Source of the DNA: JAWXCB01 sp034440455
GTDB taxonomy: Bacteria > Bacteroidota > Bacteroidia > Chitinophagales > CAIOSU01
DNA length: 42,734 nucleotides
Direction: 5' to 3'
NCBI GenBank assembly: GCA_034440455.1
Contig: JAWXCB010000112.1
Coordinates: 1 to 42,734, forward strand
Shown here: positions 1 to 7,042 of the stretch, one piece after another
Position numbering within the stretch: position 1 is the stretch's first letter
Layout of the letters: every line of letters starts with the position of its first letter
Notes under the pieces: model-generated
The model's database searches: none
What the model was told of the DNA's origin: nothing
What the model saw: the letters and a program-made list of their open reading frames with translations, nothing else
Made by a program: the position numbers and the translations under genes

Positions 1-99
1 CACCATGAGTAGAGGTCTACTCACCATGAGTAGAGGTCTACTCACCATGAGTAGAGGTCTACTCACCATGAGTAGAGGTCTACTCACCATGAGTAGAGG
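1..99. repeat. 21-bp tandem repeat array, 5 copies, truncated by window edge
   Basis: Four perfect 21-bp units start at 1, 22, 43 and 64, and a fifth partial unit (15 bp) starts at 85. The array continues off the left edge, so the true copy number is unknown. Each unit contains two alternating inverted repeats: AGTAGA-GG-TCTACT and ACTCA-CCA-TGAGT. One forward frame is open through the array (repeating T-M-S-R-G-L-L) and closes at TAA 122-124; the other two forward frames contain stops. There are no unique spacers, so this is not a CRISPR. It could be a minisatellite at a gene end or a repeated protein-binding site. Confidence 0.95.
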
Positions 100-125
100 A
101 CGACTGATGCCCCGTTTTACTTAAA

Positions 126-274
126 ATGGAAGGTCAACGCATATCGGCAGAGAAGCCTGATACATTTCTGAATTTGTAGATGTCAATTACTTTGCTCATC
201 TTCACGGGGAGGATGCGACATTTTATAAGCAGTATCTGCAAGTTGACGGTCAGCTTAAAAGACAATACATATGA
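126..274 (+). pseudogene. decayed ORF tail upstream of the TcmP gene
   Basis: No intact gene is present between the tandem array and the ATG at 271. One frame (126-179) starts with ATG and reads MEGQRISAEKPDTF before a stop. Another (161-274) reads EFVDVNYFAHLHGEDATFYK and onward to a TGA that overlaps the next start as ATGA. The two segments look like one protein-like stretch split by frameshift, and the overlap suggests former translational coupling. The product is not recognised. It could also be chance, given the short length. Confidence 0.3.
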
Positions 275-1398
275 CAAAAATAGACGTTAAGACAAACCTA
301 TTAAACCATTCAGAAGCTAAAGTCAGACTTCTTGGAGAGTATTTAAAAAGATACCTGAACATTATCTGTAATGACGGTTATACGAAACGAATAAAAATAT
401 ACGATTTGTTTTGCGGTGAAGGACTATATGACAATGGCGGTGAAGGTAGTCCACTTGTGACAATGCGACAAATAAAGGATATTCATTTTGTAAATGCTGC
501 TAAATCTTCAAGTGTTCCAAAAATTGATTGCAATTTCAATGACATCGACAAAGATAAAGTAGAAAAGGTAAAGAAGGCGTTAACTAATAAATCTTTATAT
601 TATCCTGCATTCGGAGAGTTGGAATATTCAACAAATGATTATCAAGTTCAATATGATAATTTGTTGACATCACTTCCAAAACTCAAACTCCAATACCAAA
701 AGGCTTTTATTTTTATTGACCCATACGAATACAAGCACATTAAAGCAAGTCAGATAAAAAATCTACTGGCTAAAGGAAATGCAGAAGTTCTACTTTGGCT
801 ACCCACTCAATTTATGTATCGTTTTGCCAACAATGGCACACCCGAAGCATTAAAGGATTTTATTACAGAGATTATCCCGAATTTTAGTGAGTGGAAACCT
901 GGAAATGTTTGGAACTTCATTGCACAATTAAAAGAAGGGTTTCAAACGTATTTGGGCAAAACGTTTTTTGTTGATACTTTCACTATTCAAAAGGACACAA
1001 ATACTGTGTTCTGTTTATTCTTCTTTACTTCGCATATAAGGGGCTTTGAGAAAATGTTAGAAGCAAAGTGGGAAATAGATACAGAACAAGGAAAAGGTTG
1101 GAACTACACAGGAAATTCGCCAAGTCTATTTCACGATTACAAGACAAATCCACTTGAAGTAAAACTTAAAGAATTTATGAACGGAAAGAAGCGTTATAAT
1201 GGTGAACTTTACGAGTTCACTTTAAGACAGGGTTTTTTACCAAAACATACGAACGAAGTTTTTTATAATTGGAGAAATGAAGGGAAGATGAACGTCATTA
1301 AAGCTGATGGAACAGAAGTTAAAAATAAAAAACACACATACATTGGATATAAATACTACAAGGAAGAATATCAAAAAGCAATCTTTAATTTAAAGTAA
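271..1398 (+). CDS. tcmP: three-Cys-motif partner protein TcmP family (methyltransferase-like)
   Basis: A 375-residue protein recognised as the TcmP family, which is regularly encoded beside a DUF5131/Gp37Gp68 three-Cys protein; that partner starts one base after this stop. Near residues 43-62 there is DLFCGEG followed by Y-N-G-EGSPL, resembling the SAM-binding loop of class I methyltransferases. An acidic NDID follows near 90-93, and FIDPYEY at about 148-154 resembles a D/N-P-P-Y catalytic-type motif. The C-terminal third (about 290-345) looks like a small winged-helix domain, as described for this family. The biochemical role is unknown; nucleic-acid modification is an inference from the Rossmann-like motifs. 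The ATG at 271 is chosen for homology and its ATGA overlap with upstream remnants. The gene is AT-richer than the core genes of the window and sits in an accessory segment, suggesting transfer. Confidence 0.8.
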   Translation: MTKIDVKTNLLNHSEAKVRLLGEYLKRYLNIICNDGYTKRIKIYDLFCGEGLYDNGGEGSPLVTMRQIKDIHFVNAAKSSSVPKIDCNFNDIDKDKVEKVKKALTNKSLYYPAFGELEYSTNDYQVQYDNLLTSLPKLKLQYQKAFIFIDPYEYKHIKASQIKNLLAKGNAEVLLWLPTQFMYRFANNGTPEALKDFITEIIPNFSEWKPGNVWNFIAQLKEGFQTYLGKTFFVDTFTIQKDTNTVFCLFFFTSHIRGFEKMLEAKWEIDTEQGKGWNYTGNSPSLFHDYKTNPLEVKLKEFMNGKKRYNGELYEFTLRQGFLPKHTNEVFYNWRNEGKMNVIKADGTEVKNKKHTYIGYKYYKEEYQKAIFNLK

Positions 1399-1399
1399 T

Positions 1400-2131
1400 A
1401 TGGCACAATCAAGTATAGAATGGACTGAAATGACTTGGAACCCAACCACGGGTTGCGACAAGATTTCATCAGGCTGTAAGTTCTGCTATGCAGAAGTTAT
1501 GTCTAAGCGATTGCAAGCAATGGGAGTTGAAAAATACAAAAACAACTTTGAAATTACAATTCACGAAGATGAATTGGAGACTCCATACAGTTGGAAAAAG
1601 CCTAAAGTGGTTTTCGTAAATTCGATGAGCGACTTATTTCATAAAGACGTTCCAATTAAGTTTATAAAAAAGATTTTTAAGGTAATGAAAGACAATCCGC
1701 AACACGTCTTTCAAGTTCTGACAAAAAGAGCAGACGTTTTAAGATATTATGATAGCGAAGGTTGGTTAGATTGGACACACAATATTTGGATGGGCGTTTC
1801 AGTAGAAAATAGAAAAGTAACTAACAGAATTGACTTATTAAGAGAAACAGGTGCAAGAGTTAAATTCCTTTCATGCGAACCATTAATTGCGGCAATTCCA
1901 AATATGAACTTACAGGGAATTGATTGGGTAATTGTTGGTGGAGAGAGTGGCAGAAAACCAAGGCCAATGAAAGAAGAATGGGTAATGGAGATCAAAAATC
2001 AATGTTTAGATGCAGACGTTGCCTTCTTTTTCAAACAATGGGGCGGAACAAACAAAAAGAAAACAGGACGACTTTTGGAAGGTAAGACTTGGGACGAAAT
2101 GCCAGAAATTGAACTGCAAAATAATGTGTAG
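1400..2131 (+). CDS. DUF5131 / phage Gp37Gp68 family three-Cys-motif protein
   Basis: A 243-residue protein opening with MAQSSIEWTEMTWNPTTGC, typical of the Gp37Gp68 (DUF5131) family. The three-Cys motif is C19, C26 and C29 (CX6CX2C, then YAE), resembling a metal- or Fe-S-binding radical-SAM-like site but not the canonical CX3CX2C. Other family landmarks are SMSDLFHKDVP (about 75-85), VLTKR (about 105-109), WMGVSVENR (about 130-138), LSCEPL (about 157-162), DWVIVGGESGRKPRPM (about 175-190) and FFFKQWGG (about 209-216). Length is normal for the family. It lies one base after the TcmP gene and is surely co-transcribed. Family members occur in phages and genomic islands; the reaction is unknown. 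Confidence in the family is high, in function low. Confidence 0.9.
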   Translation: MAQSSIEWTEMTWNPTTGCDKISSGCKFCYAEVMSKRLQAMGVEKYKNNFEITIHEDELETPYSWKKPKVVFVNSMSDLFHKDVPIKFIKKIFKVMKDNPQHVFQVLTKRADVLRYYDSEGWLDWTHNIWMGVSVENRKVTNRIDLLRETGARVKFLSCEPLIAAIPNMNLQGIDWVIVGGESGRKPRPMKEEWVMEIKNQCLDADVAFFFKQWGGTNKKKTGRLLEGKTWDEMPEIELQNNV

Positions 2132-2164
2132 AAAAGAAAGCCGAACCGCTAATCGAGTAGCCCG

Positions 2165-2235
2165 CCCCGCCACCTGTCGGTGACGGGGAGAGGCTCTCAC
2201 ACCACTCCCGTACGTACGGGATGCGGGTCACGCAT
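2165..2235. other. GC-rich run of three hairpins in accessory spacer
   Basis: The 240-bp gap after the three-Cys gene is markedly GC-rich against its AT-rich neighbours. It holds three consecutive foldable units: CCCCG-C-CACC / GGTG-A-CGGGG with a 4-nt loop (2165-2188), a perfect 14-bp palindrome CCCGTACGTACGGG (2207-2220), and ATGCG-GGTCA-CGCAT (2221-2235). The block reminded me of sequence seen beside reverse-transcriptase/group II intron remnants in other genomes, but no maturase gene or clear domain V is present, so that link is weak. It could terminate the upstream operon or mark an insertion scar. Confidence 0.5.
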
Positions 2236-2372
2236 ACAGGCTGATTTGTGAATGTGCCGAGCCGATTGGGGAAGTATCCCTTGCGTATCGGATTTGGGCG
2301 AAAGGAATTATGAATAACAAGATTCAAGTAATCGGTTCTTCCTATTTTTACCCTAACTAAAAAAATCGCTGT

Positions 2373-2585
2373 ATGAACCTAACGATTAAAAAAAATGAAA
2401 TCAAGCGGGAGCTTGATAAGATTGAGGATGAGAAAGTGGTATGGGCGATTGCGCGGCTGTTGCGCCTTGATGATGATGGCGATGTTTCGCAATGGCATAA
2501 AGACTTAGTAAAGGAAAGAACAGTGAAGTATGGCAAAAAGAAAAGCGCGATGAAAGATTGGGAGGAAGTTCAAAAAGGGCTATGA
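2373..2585 (+). CDS. putative addiction-module antitoxin, 70 aa
   Basis: A small, charged, helix-rich 70-residue protein whose stop overlaps the start of a ParE/RelE-like toxin by ATGA. The pattern (short N-terminal region with IEDEKVVWAIARLL, then DWEEVQKGL at the C-terminus) fits the small antitoxins that precede ParE/RelE toxins in Bacteroidota. Such antitoxins bind and neutralise the toxin and repress their own promoter. The ATG at 2373 gives the only reasonable start. The identification leans mainly on gene order, size and overlap. Confidence 0.75.
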   Translation: MNLTIKKNEIKRELDKIEDEKVVWAIARLLRLDDDGDVSQWHKDLVKERTVKYGKKKSAMKDWEEVQKGL

Positions 2586-2881
2586 TGCTTAAGGTGCTGA
2601 TTGCAGAAGAAGCCGAAGCAGAAATCAAGTCGGCAAAACGGTGGTATGAAAAACAGAAGATCGGGTTAGGTGAAGAATTTGCCAGCATAGTAAAAGAAAC
2701 AATCAGCAGCCTGAAATCAGATAAAGTGGAACACCGCAAAGTATTTGGGGCGGTGAGGAGGGTGGTAGTGAGGCGATTTCCTTATTTCATCTACTACAAG
2801 CGCGATAAACAGTATGTACGCATTCTTGCCGTTCTGCATCATCGGCAAGACCAACAACGAACAAGAGACAGAGCAGAGTAA
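2582..2881 (+). CDS. ParE/RelE-family toxin
   Basis: A 99-residue protein beginning MMLKVLIAEEAEAEIKSAKR, followed by WYEKQKIGLGEEF at about 21-33 and FPYFIYYKRDKQYVRILAVLH at about 69-89, the typical order of the RelE/ParE fold. The open frame extends to 2558, but the ATG at 2582 overlaps the antitoxin stop (ATGA), the usual coupled arrangement. ATG 2585 is also possible. Family members act either as gyrase poisons (ParE) or ribosome-dependent RNases (RelE); sequence by eye does not decide which, although the WYE...GLGEEF segment favours ParE-like. It is plausibly intact. Confidence 0.85.
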   Translation: MMLKVLIAEEAEAEIKSAKRWYEKQKIGLGEEFASIVKETISSLKSDKVEHRKVFGAVRRVVVRRFPYFIYYKRDKQYVRILAVLHHRQDQQRTRDRAE

Positions 2882-2960
2882 GCCCGTATGTTATTCCGCA
2901 GTTCACGCAAGTCTTCAGCGCTTGCTTTGCGCGTATGCTGACTTGTGTGCCGGAATAGAA

Positions 2961-2978
2961 AGAAGACTTTTGTCTTCT
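2961..2978 (+). terminator. possible terminator hairpin after the toxin
   Basis: A perfect 7-bp stem AGAAGAC / GTCTTCT with a TTTT loop lies 80 bp past the toxin stop and 100 bp before the permease start. It has no following T-run, so intrinsic termination is only possible, not shown. Confidence 0.35.
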
Positions 2979-3080
2979 AATCTTATAGATGCCGCTACTC
3001 TTCTGTCGGGCAGCGTTAAGAGTGCGCATGATACAGAAACGAAATCAGTACGCGCCAAATCATTAATCTTGCTTGCCTGT

Positions 3081-3884
3081 ATGCTTCAGTTATTCGGATA
3101 TTTCGGAGTGCTTATCAGCGGGGTGCTGCTTGGCTTATTGGGCGGGGGCGGGGCGATTATCATCGTGCCGATTATGGTTTACCTGTTTGGGATAGCGCCC
3201 GTCACTGCAACAGGTTACACGTTTTTCGTGATTGCATTTACAAGCCTTGTCGGGTTTTACCGCTATAACAAGCAGGGATTGGCAAGCGTAAAAACCGCGC
3301 TCATTTTCGGGCTTCCTTCCCTCATCACGGTTTTTCTTTCGAGGCGCATCTTGCTTCCCGCGCTGCCCGATGTGTTTTTTCAAGCCGGCACGTTTCAGTT
3401 CACAAAAGATATGGGCGTGATGGTGTTGTTCGCTGTGCTGATGCTCGCCACATCTTACAATATTTTGTTTGGCAAAAAGCCCGTTGCGCAAGCTGGCGGT
3501 GATGCGCACAAAGACTATGGAAGATTGATTGTTCGCGGGTTGCTGGTCGGGATGATTACAGGATTTGTGGGCGGAGGCGGTGGTTTTTTAATTGTGTCCG
3601 CGCTTGTGCTTCTACTGGGCATGACCGTGAAATCAGCAGTGGGTACTTCGATGCTGATAATCTCAATCAACTCTGCAATTGGTTTTATCGGTCATCTTTC
3701 TCTTGGCAAACAGATAGATTGGAAATTCATTTCCATTTTTACTGCGATTGCCATTGGTGGAATTGTAATTGGAAATATTCTTTCCGGGAAAATTTCGGAA
3801 ACAAAACTCAGAACTGTTTTCGGCTGGTTTCTGATTGTGATGGCAACATCTATTCTCGGAATGGAGATTTACAGGGGGATGTAG
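3081..3884 (+). CDS. TauE/SafE-family (DUF81) membrane permease
   Basis: A polytopic inner-membrane protein of 267 residues. Two internally related halves each carry a glycine-rich signature: LLGGGGAIIIVPIMVYLFG near the N-terminus and GFVGGGGGFLIVSALVLLLG in the second half, followed by VGTSMLIISINSAIGFIGHL. About eight hydrophobic segments are visible. The frame is open back to 2814, but residues before MLQLFGYF are polar and unlike the family, so the ATG at 3081 is chosen. The family moves sulfite, sulfoacetate, taurine-derived or other small anions; no neighbouring sulfur gene points to a substrate. It converges with gmhA, with only three bases between the stops and no visible terminator. 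Confidence 0.9.
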   Translation: MLQLFGYFGVLISGVLLGLLGGGGAIIIVPIMVYLFGIAPVTATGYTFFVIAFTSLVGFYRYNKQGLASVKTALIFGLPSLITVFLSRRILLPALPDVFFQAGTFQFTKDMGVMVLFAVLMLATSYNILFGKKPVAQAGGDAHKDYGRLIVRGLLVGMITGFVGGGGGFLIVSALVLLLGMTVKSAVGTSMLIISINSAIGFIGHLSLGKQIDWKFISIFTAIAIGGIVIGNILSGKISETKLRTVFGWFLIVMATSILGMEIYRGM

Positions 3885-3887
3885 ATT

Positions 3888-4466
3888 TTATCCAAACAAC
3901 TCCCGCTCCACCAATTCACACAGAATATGACCCATGAGAATATGCGCCTCCTGAATACGCGGTGTATTTGCTGAGGGCGCTCGCAAAAGATAGTCGCAGT
4001 GCTTTTCCATTTTTGATTTCCGTGTTCCCGTCATGCCGATAGAAATCATCCCTTTTTTCTTCGCTTCAACAAGAGCATTCACCACATTCATCGAATTTCC
4101 TGAAGTGGAAATGCCAATAAGAATGTCGCCCTTTACGCCTTGCGCCTGCACGAGGCGGGCGTAAACTTCTTCAAATGAAAAATCATTGGCGGTGGCGGTC
4201 AGATAAGAAGTGTTTACATGAAGAGCTTCCGCATAGAGCGGTGCGCGGTTGAGCATAAACTTACCCGATAATTCTGCCGCGATATGCTGCGCATCGGCTG
4301 CGCTGCCTCCATTACCACAGAGCAGCGCTTTTTTCTTGTTGCGAAATACTTTAGTAAGCACTTTGGAAATCCAATCTATTTCCTTGAGCAAATTTTCATC
4401 TCGCAGAATTGCCTCATGCACCTGCACCGATTCACTCACGATGTCGCTTACGGTTTTTTGCTTCAT
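3888..4466 (-). CDS. gmhA: phosphoheptose isomerase (SIS domain)
   Basis: A 192-residue cytoplasmic SIS-domain enzyme converting sedoheptulose 7-phosphate to D-glycero-D-manno-heptose 7-phosphate, the first step of ADP-heptose synthesis for LPS core and glycoproteins. Visible signatures are LLCGNGGSAADAQHIAAEL (about 48-66), with H61 and E65 as metal ligands, and GISTSGNS (about 118-125), which binds the sugar phosphate. IQEAHILMGH near 171-180 supplies Q172 and H180. Length equals the family norm. The frame is open to 4514, but MKQKTVSDIV at 4466 matches the usual start. It is divergently arranged with a sugar-nucleotide epimerase, consistent with a surface-glycan locus. Confidence 0.93.
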   Translation of the reverse strand: MKQKTVSDIVSESVQVHEAILRDENLLKEIDWISKVLTKVFRNKKKALLCGNGGSAADAQHIAAELSGKFMLNRAPLYAEALHVNTSYLTATANDFSFEEVYARLVQAQGVKGDILIGISTSGNSMNVVNALVEAKKKGMISIGMTGTRKSKMEKHCDYLLRAPSANTPRIQEAHILMGHILCELVERELFG

Positions 4467-4519
4467 TTCCGCTGTGCGCGATTTGTTATTTTTGCTGTCG
4501 CAAATTACGAACAACTTTT
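4467..4519. promoter_or_regulatory. divergent gmhA / epimerase promoter region
   Basis: Only 53 bp separate the two divergent starts, so both promoters must lie here or inside the flanking genes. On the minus strand TAATTTG (about 4500-4506) resembles the Bacteroidota -7 element TAnnTTTG and would give gmhA a leader of roughly 30 nt. A matching -33 element is not clear. Confidence 0.35.
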
Positions 4520-5572
4520 ATGAAATATCATCTCGTTTCGGGCGGCTGCGGATTTGTGGGACGCAACATTGTAAAACGCATTTTAAACACAACAAAAGAC
4601 GGAATCATTCTCGTTGACGACCTCTCGGTGGGCACGCTGCCCGCCACGTGGGATTGGCTACAACCGTATGAATCCAAAAACATAAAAGACGTTGAAGTAA
4701 TCGGCAAAGAGGGGCGCATCTTTTTCTTCAAGCAAGACTTCCGCGAGTTCCTGCGAAACCTCATGCAGGATTCGCTCTACTTGAAAAAGCATTACGGGAT
4801 TGACGTAGAAAAATTCACCGATGTGTTTCACTTCGCAGCCATCGTGGGCGGTCGTGCAAAGATTGATGGCGACCCGATGATGGTAGCGATTGACCTCGCG
4901 ATTGACGCAGAGTTTTTTTATTGGGTAGTTCGCCACCGACCTGAGCGCGTGATGTATCCGAGTTCGAGCGCGGCATATCCCATTGGCTTGCAGAAAGAAG
5001 AAGGCGCGGTTGCGCTGAAAGAAACTGATATTGACTTTGGCGGAAACCTCGGCAAGCCCGACATGACTTATGGCTGGTCAAAACTCACTGGCGAATATCT
5101 CGGCAGAATTGCAGCGCAGTATTACGGCATCCATGTAGCGAGTGTGCGCCCGTTTTCAGGCTATGGTGAAGACCAGGATTTGACGTATCCTGTTCCTTCG
5201 ATTGCCGCGCGCGCTGCGCGCAAAGACGACCCGTTTGAAGTGTGGGGCAGCGGCAAGCAGGGGCGCGACTTCGTGCATATTGATGATTGCGTGGACGCGA
5301 TTTTTCTCGCGCTTGATAATATCAAAGACGGTTCAGCCATCAATATCGGCTCAGGCAGGCTTAATTCATTTCTTGAAATCATCGAGTTGTTCTGCAAGTT
5401 TGCGGGCTATAAGCCTACCATCAAACCTTTGCTCGACAAGCCTGTGGGTGTTTCCAAGCGCCACTCTGACATGACGTATGTAAACAACACGTTCGGCTGG
5501 AAACCGAAAGTATCTTTAGAAGAAGGGATGAGAAGGGTGTATGAGCAGGCGGTGAAAAATCTTGGGAAATAA
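4520..5572 (+). CDS. NAD-dependent sugar-nucleotide epimerase/dehydratase (extended SDR)
   Basis: A 350-residue extended short-chain dehydrogenase. The N-terminal Rossmann motif is GGCGFVG (8-14). HFAAIVGG lies near 104-111, the serine-rich PSSSAAYP at about 147-154, and the catalytic YGWSK at 184-188 (Tyr and Lys present). The C-terminal substrate domain has RDFVHIDDCVDAI and INIGSG, as in UDP-glucose 4-epimerase and dTDP-glucose dehydratase relatives. The exact sugar is not decided by sequence. The frame is open back to 4409, but MKYHLVSGG at 4520 begins the first beta strand and is the real start. With gmhA and the downstream GT4 it indicates surface polysaccharide or LPS synthesis. Confidence 0.9.
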   Translation: MKYHLVSGGCGFVGRNIVKRILNTTKDGIILVDDLSVGTLPATWDWLQPYESKNIKDVEVIGKEGRIFFFKQDFREFLRNLMQDSLYLKKHYGIDVEKFTDVFHFAAIVGGRAKIDGDPMMVAIDLAIDAEFFYWVVRHRPERVMYPSSSAAYPIGLQKEEGAVALKETDIDFGGNLGKPDMTYGWSKLTGEYLGRIAAQYYGIHVASVRPFSGYGEDQDLTYPVPSIAARAARKDDPFEVWGSGKQGRDFVHIDDCVDAIFLALDNIKDGSAINIGSGRLNSFLEIIELFCKFAGYKPTIKPLLDKPVGVSKRHSDMTYVNNTFGWKPKVSLEEGMRRVYEQAVKNLGK

Positions 5573-5590
5573 TAACCAAGCATCAAAATT

Positions 5591-5642
5591 CAATAATCAA
5601 TAAAATCCGGATGCTCGATTGTAATTTGAAATTTGATTATTG
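5591..5642. repeat. AT-rich intergenic inverted repeat
   Basis: Perfect 10-bp arms CAATAATCAA (5591-5600) and TTGATTATTG (5633-5642) sit between the epimerase and GT4 genes, the right arm ending 7 bp before the GT4 start. The surrounding phrases (AAAATTC..., ...GAAATT) resemble other AT-rich spacer sequences in this window. It may be a terminator-like or attenuating hairpin, or a member of a dispersed intergenic repeat class. Confidence 0.6.
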
Positions 5643-5648
5643 GAAATT

Positions 5649-6914
5649 ATGAAACGTATCGTCTGCTTCGGTCCCGGTCCGCAATTCAAAGGCGGCATTT
5701 CCAATTACAATACTTCGCTTGCTAAAGCGCTTGATAAATTTCCCGAAGCGGAAGTGCACATCGTTTCGTGGACGCAACAATACCCTGCAATCATTCCGCG
5801 TGATTTCATTGACAGGGCGAGCCGCAAGGATTTGCTTGAAGGCACACGCATCAAAGTGAAATACATCACCAACTACAACAACCCGTTCAGCTGGGGCGCT
5901 ACATTTAATTATATCAAAGACCTGAATCCCGACATCGTGATTTTTCAATGGGCAATTGCCCTGCAAGGACTACCGCTCGGTTACATCGCCCGCAGGTTGA
6001 TGAAATTGAAAAATGTAGAAGTCATTTTCGACACGCATTTCGTGAAACAGAAAGAAGCGAGCAGCATTGATAAATTTTTCTCGCGTTATGGATTGGGGAA
6101 AGCGCACACCTACATCGCACACGCAATGCGCAACGCGGACGAGTTGAAAGAGATGTATCGTGATAAGAAATTTACGATTACGGAAACGGGAGAACGCGCG
6201 AAGGAGGGGAACACAATTATCAAGTTGTATCATCCGGTGTATGACATGTTTCAGCCCGATAAAAATTTCGATCTTGAAAAAGTGAAGCAGGAATTGAAAT
6301 TAAAAAAGCATGTGTTTCTTTTTTTTGGGTTTATCCGCAAATACAAAGGATTGCACAATGTCATCCGCGCGTATGCAAGAGTTGCGCATCAGCGCAACGA
6401 TGTGTCGTTGCTGATTGTCGGAGAATCTTTCTGGCAAACCCTCAACCCGAATTCATTCAGCGCAAAAGTCAAGAAAGCATTGTTTGGCTTTGCAAAATCA
6501 TTGTTGCTGAAAAACTCCGATAACGAGCAGGATTATCAACCACTCAAGTTGATTGAACAATTACAACTTCAGAACTCCACTACAGTAATTAATCGTTTTG
6601 TGCCGAATGAAGAAGTGTACAAATATTTCCAGGTTGCTGACTGCATCGTAAATTATTATCTCTTCGCCACGCCTTCAGGCGTTGAGTCTATTGCCTACAA
6701 TTTTCATCTCCCCATTCTTGCTACGCGCGTGGGGCATTTTCCAGAAACGGTAAAACCCGGTTACAACGGCTACATTGCCGAGCCGGATAATATTGATTCG
6801 ATGGCTGCGCAAATGCTGAACATCATCGAGCATCCTATTGATAGAAGCCGTGTCGCTGAAACTGCGGATAAATTCAGTTGGGTGAATTACGCGAAGGCAC
6901 TTTTGAATAAGTGA
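5649..6914 (+). CDS. GT4-family glycosyltransferase
   Basis: A 421-residue cytoplasmic or membrane-associated GT-B glycosyltransferase. The N-terminus MKRIVCFGPGPQFKGGISNY has the glycine-rich acceptor loop of GT4 enzymes. The donor domain starts near FFGFIRKYKGLHNVIRAYA, and the C-terminal PSGVESIAYNFHLPILATRV (nucleotide-sugar binding, E-x-n-A-x-P pattern) is followed by VGHFPETVKPGYNGYIAEPDN. A TTG in frame at 5640 is possible, but the ATG at 5649 starts directly on the first beta strand. It lies 76 bp after the epimerase in the same direction and is probably part of the same polysaccharide unit. The sugar transferred is unknown. Confidence 0.88.
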   Translation: MKRIVCFGPGPQFKGGISNYNTSLAKALDKFPEAEVHIVSWTQQYPAIIPRDFIDRASRKDLLEGTRIKVKYITNYNNPFSWGATFNYIKDLNPDIVIFQWAIALQGLPLGYIARRLMKLKNVEVIFDTHFVKQKEASSIDKFFSRYGLGKAHTYIAHAMRNADELKEMYRDKKFTITETGERAKEGNTIIKLYHPVYDMFQPDKNFDLEKVKQELKLKKHVFLFFGFIRKYKGLHNVIRAYARVAHQRNDVSLLIVGESFWQTLNPNSFSAKVKKALFGFAKSLLLKNSDNEQDYQPLKLIEQLQLQNSTTVINRFVPNEEVYKYFQVADCIVNYYLFATPSGVESIAYNFHLPILATRVGHFPETVKPGYNGYIAEPDNIDSMAAQMLNIIEHPIDRSRVAETADKFSWVNYAKALLNK

Positions 6915-6970
6915 TGGTGTCATGCTCCCGCACCCGCAGGATTCCGGCATCCCCTGATTTTTATTTTGAG

Positions 6971-7032
6971 ATTGCGGAACAAGTCCGCAATGACACGTTA
7001 TTTAGATGGGGATTGCGGCATGAAGCCGCAAT
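6971..7032. repeat. pair of REP-like palindromes
   Basis: There are two hairpins: ATTGCGGA-ACAAG-TCCGCAAT (6971-6991) and ATTGCGGC-ATGAA-GCCGCAAT (7012-7032), each followed by GACA. The same two variants recur at 7982-8046 on the other side of the desaturase gene, and a degenerate relative lies at about 6916-6954. The pair lies between convergent genes, so it may also terminate transcription. Confidence 0.85.
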
Positions 7033-7042
7033 GACAAAACAA

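Noticed and set aside
1..99. CRISPR array
   Set aside because: Units are contiguous with no unique spacers between them.
2165..2330. Intact group II intron
   Set aside because: No maturase ORF and no recognisable domain V/VI end; only a vague resemblance in hairpin-rich sequence.
2814..3080. N-terminal extension of the TauE/SafE permease
   Set aside because: Overlaps the toxin gene and lacks family similarity; membrane segments begin only after 3081.
4409..4519. N-terminal extension of the epimerase
   Set aside because: Overlaps the gmhA start region on the other strand and reads Cys/Arg-rich sequence before the true Rossmann start at 4520.
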